A stretch of DNA of 7,784 nt. Source: Bacilli bacterium (GTDB lineage Bacteria; Bacillota_I; Bacilli_A; RFN20; CAG-826). The position numbers and the translations under genes are program-made. The notes below the pieces were generated by a model. The model worked only from the letters and a program-made list of their open reading frames with translations, searched no databases and was not told the origin of the DNA. Location of the stretch: positions 1 to 7,784 of the forward strand of contig JAILKX010000098.1 in the NCBI GenBank assembly GCA_024693415.1. Reading direction: 5' to 3'. Shown here piece after piece: positions 5,852-7,784 of the stretch. Position 1 is the first letter of the stretch. Each line of letters opens with the position of its first letter.

Positions 5852-7291
5852 ATGAAGAAACGCTATAGCTTAATTGCATTGCTAGCGATGGCGACCGCCC
5901 TCGCTTCCTGCGGCGGAACGCCCGCTGCCTCTTCAAGCGCGGCCGACACCTCGGCGGAGGCGTCCGTCTCCTCGGTCGAGCTCATCGACTACGCCGGAGA
6001 GACCCACCTAGACGCCTCTTTCGGCGACTATGCGAGCAAGGACTTCCTCGTCAATGGCTACGGCCAGGTCGACCTGGTCCGCAAGATCGATGGCGACACC
6101 GCCCATTTCTATCCCCACGGCACCAAATCCAACCTCATCAAATCGCGCTACAACTGCATCGACACCCCGGAATCCACCGGCATGCTCGAGCCTTGGGGGC
6201 ATGGCGCCTCCGACCGCAATGGCGAGCTCCTCGCCAACGCGAAGACCATCGTCCTCACCACCGATTCCGCCGACCAGAAGGGCGTCGTCGCCCCGGTCCT
6301 CGACTCGACCGGCGGACGCTACCTCACCTACATCTGGGTGAGCGAGAAGGAAAACGCGACCGTCAACGACCTTGAGCTCGTGAACCTCATCCTCGTCCAA
6401 GAGGGCTGGTCCAAGCAGAAAGGCGCCTCCGGCAAGGATTTCGCGAACGCCTTCCTAAACGCCAATAACCAAGCCATGGAGCAGAAGCTCCGCATCTGGA
6501 GCCCCGATCCCGATCCCGACTTCAACTATGCTGGCGCCTCCGAATGCGACCTCAAGATGATTTGCACGGGCGTGAACGTCGAAGGACAGCCCTTCGACTG
6601 GGCCGGCTCCAAAGCCTGCTTCGACGCGACCGTCGTCGCGACCGGGCCCGACACGGGCGCCTGCTATCTCAATGAGGATATCGACGGCGTGCGCTACGGC
6701 ATCTACGTCTTCACCCAATACCGCGTCCTCGACCCGCTCACCGTGGTCGGCAACCGCGTGAACATCACCGGCACCGTCGCCCGCTTCGGCGCAGTCGAAG
6801 ATGAGGATTCCGGCGAAACCACCGACGAAGGCGTGCTCCAGCTCGTCGACGCCCAGTACTCGCCTTGGGGCGAAGAGGGCGAGATCAAATTGCTCGAGAC
6901 CGGCGTCAAGATGGATCCGCTCACCGGCAACCTCGCCGACCTCAAGAAGCCCGAGAACGTCAACGTCATCGTCTCCGTCGACGACTTGGTCTGCACCGGC
7001 GGCAAAGCCGTCCAGGACACCGCGACCAAGAGCGCCTACGCCTTCACCTTGTACTGCAAGGACAAAAACGGCGAGGAAATCAACATCCGCATCGATGACG
7101 GAACCGCCGTCTATCCTGGCGATGAGCCCGGCGGCGACAATTCCCAGACGCGCATCATGAGCGTCGACTATTTCAAGAGTGCAACCTCGATCTCCATCAC
7201 CGGAGCGATGGTTACATATTACGGCAAGTACCAAATCAAGCTGTGCAGCCGACAAGGGATTACCGTAACCGGCGGGACGGTTTCGGCCTAA
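5852..7291 (+). CDS. Secreted SNase-domain lipoprotein with C-terminal OB-fold-like region (YhcR-like nuclease)
   Basis: This 479-residue predicted surface nuclease would cleave extracellular DNA and/or RNA. The signal peptide ends in the lipobox LASC (Cys20), followed by a Ser/Ala tether to about residue 42. A thermonuclease (SNase) domain spans about residues 70-217. It has IDGDT with Asp82, KSRYNCIDTPES with Arg99, Asp104, Thr105 and Glu107, and GGRYLTYIW with Arg156. These correspond to Asp21, Arg35, Asp40, Thr41, Glu43 and Arg87 of staphylococcal nuclease, so the Ca2+ site and catalytic arginines look intact. The domain closes with the usual LRIWS. A PDPDPD linker (218-223, from a CCCGAT repeat) leads to about 255 residues of beta-rich sequence. 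This part includes VVGNRVNITGTVARFG and a second ISITGAMVTYYGKYQI, both typical of OB folds as in YhcR-type nucleases. It lies 17 bases after the second binding protein. An alternative start at 5834 adds six residues. The nuclease call is strong; the OB call is moderate. Confidence 0.88.
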   Translation: MKKRYSLIALLAMATALASCGGTPAASSSAADTSAEASVSSVELIDYAGETHLDASFGDYASKDFLVNGYGQVDLVRKIDGDTAHFYPHGTKSNLIKSRYNCIDTPESTGMLEPWGHGASDRNGELLANAKTIVLTTDSADQKGVVAPVLDSTGGRYLTYIWVSEKENATVNDLELVNLILVQEGWSKQKGASGKDFANAFLNANNQAMEQKLRIWSPDPDPDFNYAGASECDLKMICTGVNVEGQPFDWAGSKACFDATVVATGPDTGACYLNEDIDGVRYGIYVFTQYRVLDPLTVVGNRVNITGTVARFGAVEDEDSGETTDEGVLQLVDAQYSPWGEEGEIKLLETGVKMDPLTGNLADLKKPENVNVIVSVDDLVCTGGKAVQDTATKSAYAFTLYCKDKNGEEINIRIDDGTAVYPGDEPGGDNSQTRIMSVDYFKSATSISITGAMVTYYGKYQIKLCSRQGITVTGGTVSA

Positions 7292-7326
7292 TCCCCCTCC
7301 CCATCCATTCAAGAGTCAAGTTTCAG

Positions 7327-7333
7327 AAAGGAG
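7327..7333 (+). promoter_or_regulatory. Ribosome binding site of the last lipoprotein, unusually distant
   Basis: AAAGGAG is a strong match to the anti-Shine-Dalgarno sequence, but 15 bases separate it from ATG 7349, against 6 for both binding-protein genes. No ATG, GTG or TTG occurs in the frame between the two. The intervening bases are AT-rich and could keep the site open or lower initiation. Confidence 0.6.
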
Positions 7334-7348
7334 TATCATCACACATTT

Positions 7349-7784
7349 ATGAAGAAAAAACTGAACCTACTCGTCCTCTCTTCCGCCTTAATGCTCGGGC
7401 TTGCTTCCTGCGGTGGCGGAGAAACCGCTTCTAGCAGTGTTGCAGACAGCGGCACAGCAGAGACCTCTTCCGTTGCTTCGGCAGAAACCGACTACGTCGC
7501 TTACGCCGAGGCCGCCTATGCCTCCATCTCGGCCACCTACGATGACTGGGCCAAGGGCATCGCCACCAACCAGAAAATCTATTTGAAGGCCACCTATGGG
7601 GGAGTGGAATTCACCGTCAGCTACACCATCAGCGAAGCCGCCAAGGCTTACCTCAGCATCAGCGGCGAAGAGCTCGTCGTCACCACCGACTCCGAGGATC
7701 ACGCCCTCGCCGGCGCGGTCACCGTCACCCTGAGCTACAACGGCAACACCTATTACAGCAAAGCCCTCAACGTCAAGGTCAGCG
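7349..7784 (+). CDS. Lipoprotein with probable Ig-like beta domain (3' partial)
   Basis: The frame is open from ATG 7349 to the end of the window, giving 145 complete codons, so the C-terminus is missing. The signal peptide MKKKLNLLVLSSALMLGLASC has the lipobox LASC with Cys21, followed by a Gly- and Ser/Ala/Thr-rich tether to about residue 48. After a short helical stretch (about residues 49-68, YAEAAYASISATYDDWAKG), the rest alternates short hydrophobic strands. These include FTVSYTIS, YLSISGEELVVTT, AVTVTLSYNG and ALNVKVS. This pattern resembles the atrophied bacterial Ig-like domains that often precede catalytic or binding domains in surface proteins; that match is an inference. The gene lies 57 bases after the nuclease gene with no terminator between, so it is probably cotranscribed. 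Its function is unknown. The domain beyond the window edge would be decisive. Confidence 0.85.
   Translation, partial: MKKKLNLLVLSSALMLGLASCGGGETASSSVADSGTAETSSVASAETDYVAYAEAAYASISATYDDWAKGIATNQKIYLKATYGGVEFTVSYTISEAAKAYLSISGEELVVTTDSEDHALAGAVTVTLSYNGNTYYSKALNVKVS

Noticed and set aside
6455..7312. 285-residue open frame on the minus strand inside the nuclease gene
   Set aside because: It is antisense to conserved SNase and OB-like coding sequence, and the composition is that of a shadow frame.
1..7784. tRNA, rRNA, CRISPR, transposase or attachment-site signals
   Set aside because: None seen. The window is almost fully coding, and the only long gap (2780-2963) is explained by a terminator, a possible operator and a promoter.

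Overview
The window is GC-rich bacterial DNA with a strong preference for C or G at third codon positions. All genes lie on the + strand and are tightly packed. Four of the six visible stop codons are TGA and tryptophan is written TGG, so the standard bacterial code applies. Four consecutive lipoproteins with LxSC/LGGC lipoboxes and Ser/Ala-rich tethers, strong AGGAG-type ribosome sites, and a Ugp/Msm-type importer with separate lipoprotein binding proteins suggest a Gram-positive Bacillota cell, perhaps an uncultured anaerobic gut lineage of the Bacilli/Erysipelotrichales type. That placement is an inference; nothing in the window fixes the species.

Region 1 (1-2779) is the membrane part of a CUT1-family ABC importer: the C-terminal part of a UgpC/MsmK/MalK-type ATPase cut by the window edge, then a MalF/UgpA-type permease and a MalG/UgpE-type permease, separated by 3 and 1 bases. 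A strong intrinsic terminator (2801-2835) closes this unit.

Region 2 (2836-2963) is a short intergenic regulatory region. It holds a cre/LacI-family-like operator with an overlapping TTTAC/GTAAA inverted repeat, and a sigma-A-type promoter with an extended -10.

Region 3 (2964-7784) is a run of four lipoprotein genes with no visible internal terminator: two clearly homologous but diverged solute-binding proteins, a lipoprotein with a complete staphylococcal-nuclease (SNase) domain followed by a probable OB-fold region (YhcR-like), and a fourth lipoprotein cut by the window end whose visible part looks like an Ig-like beta-domain.

The main hypothesis is that the window encodes a surface scavenging system. 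A tethered nuclease would cut extracellular nucleic acid, and two UgpB/MalE-like binding proteins would feed products (nucleotides, sugar phosphates or similar) to the upstream transporter. SNase-family membrane nucleases in ABC-transporter operons are known from mycoplasmas, so the idea has a precedent, but the substrate cannot be read from the sequence and ordinary sugar or glycerophosphodiester uptake remains possible.
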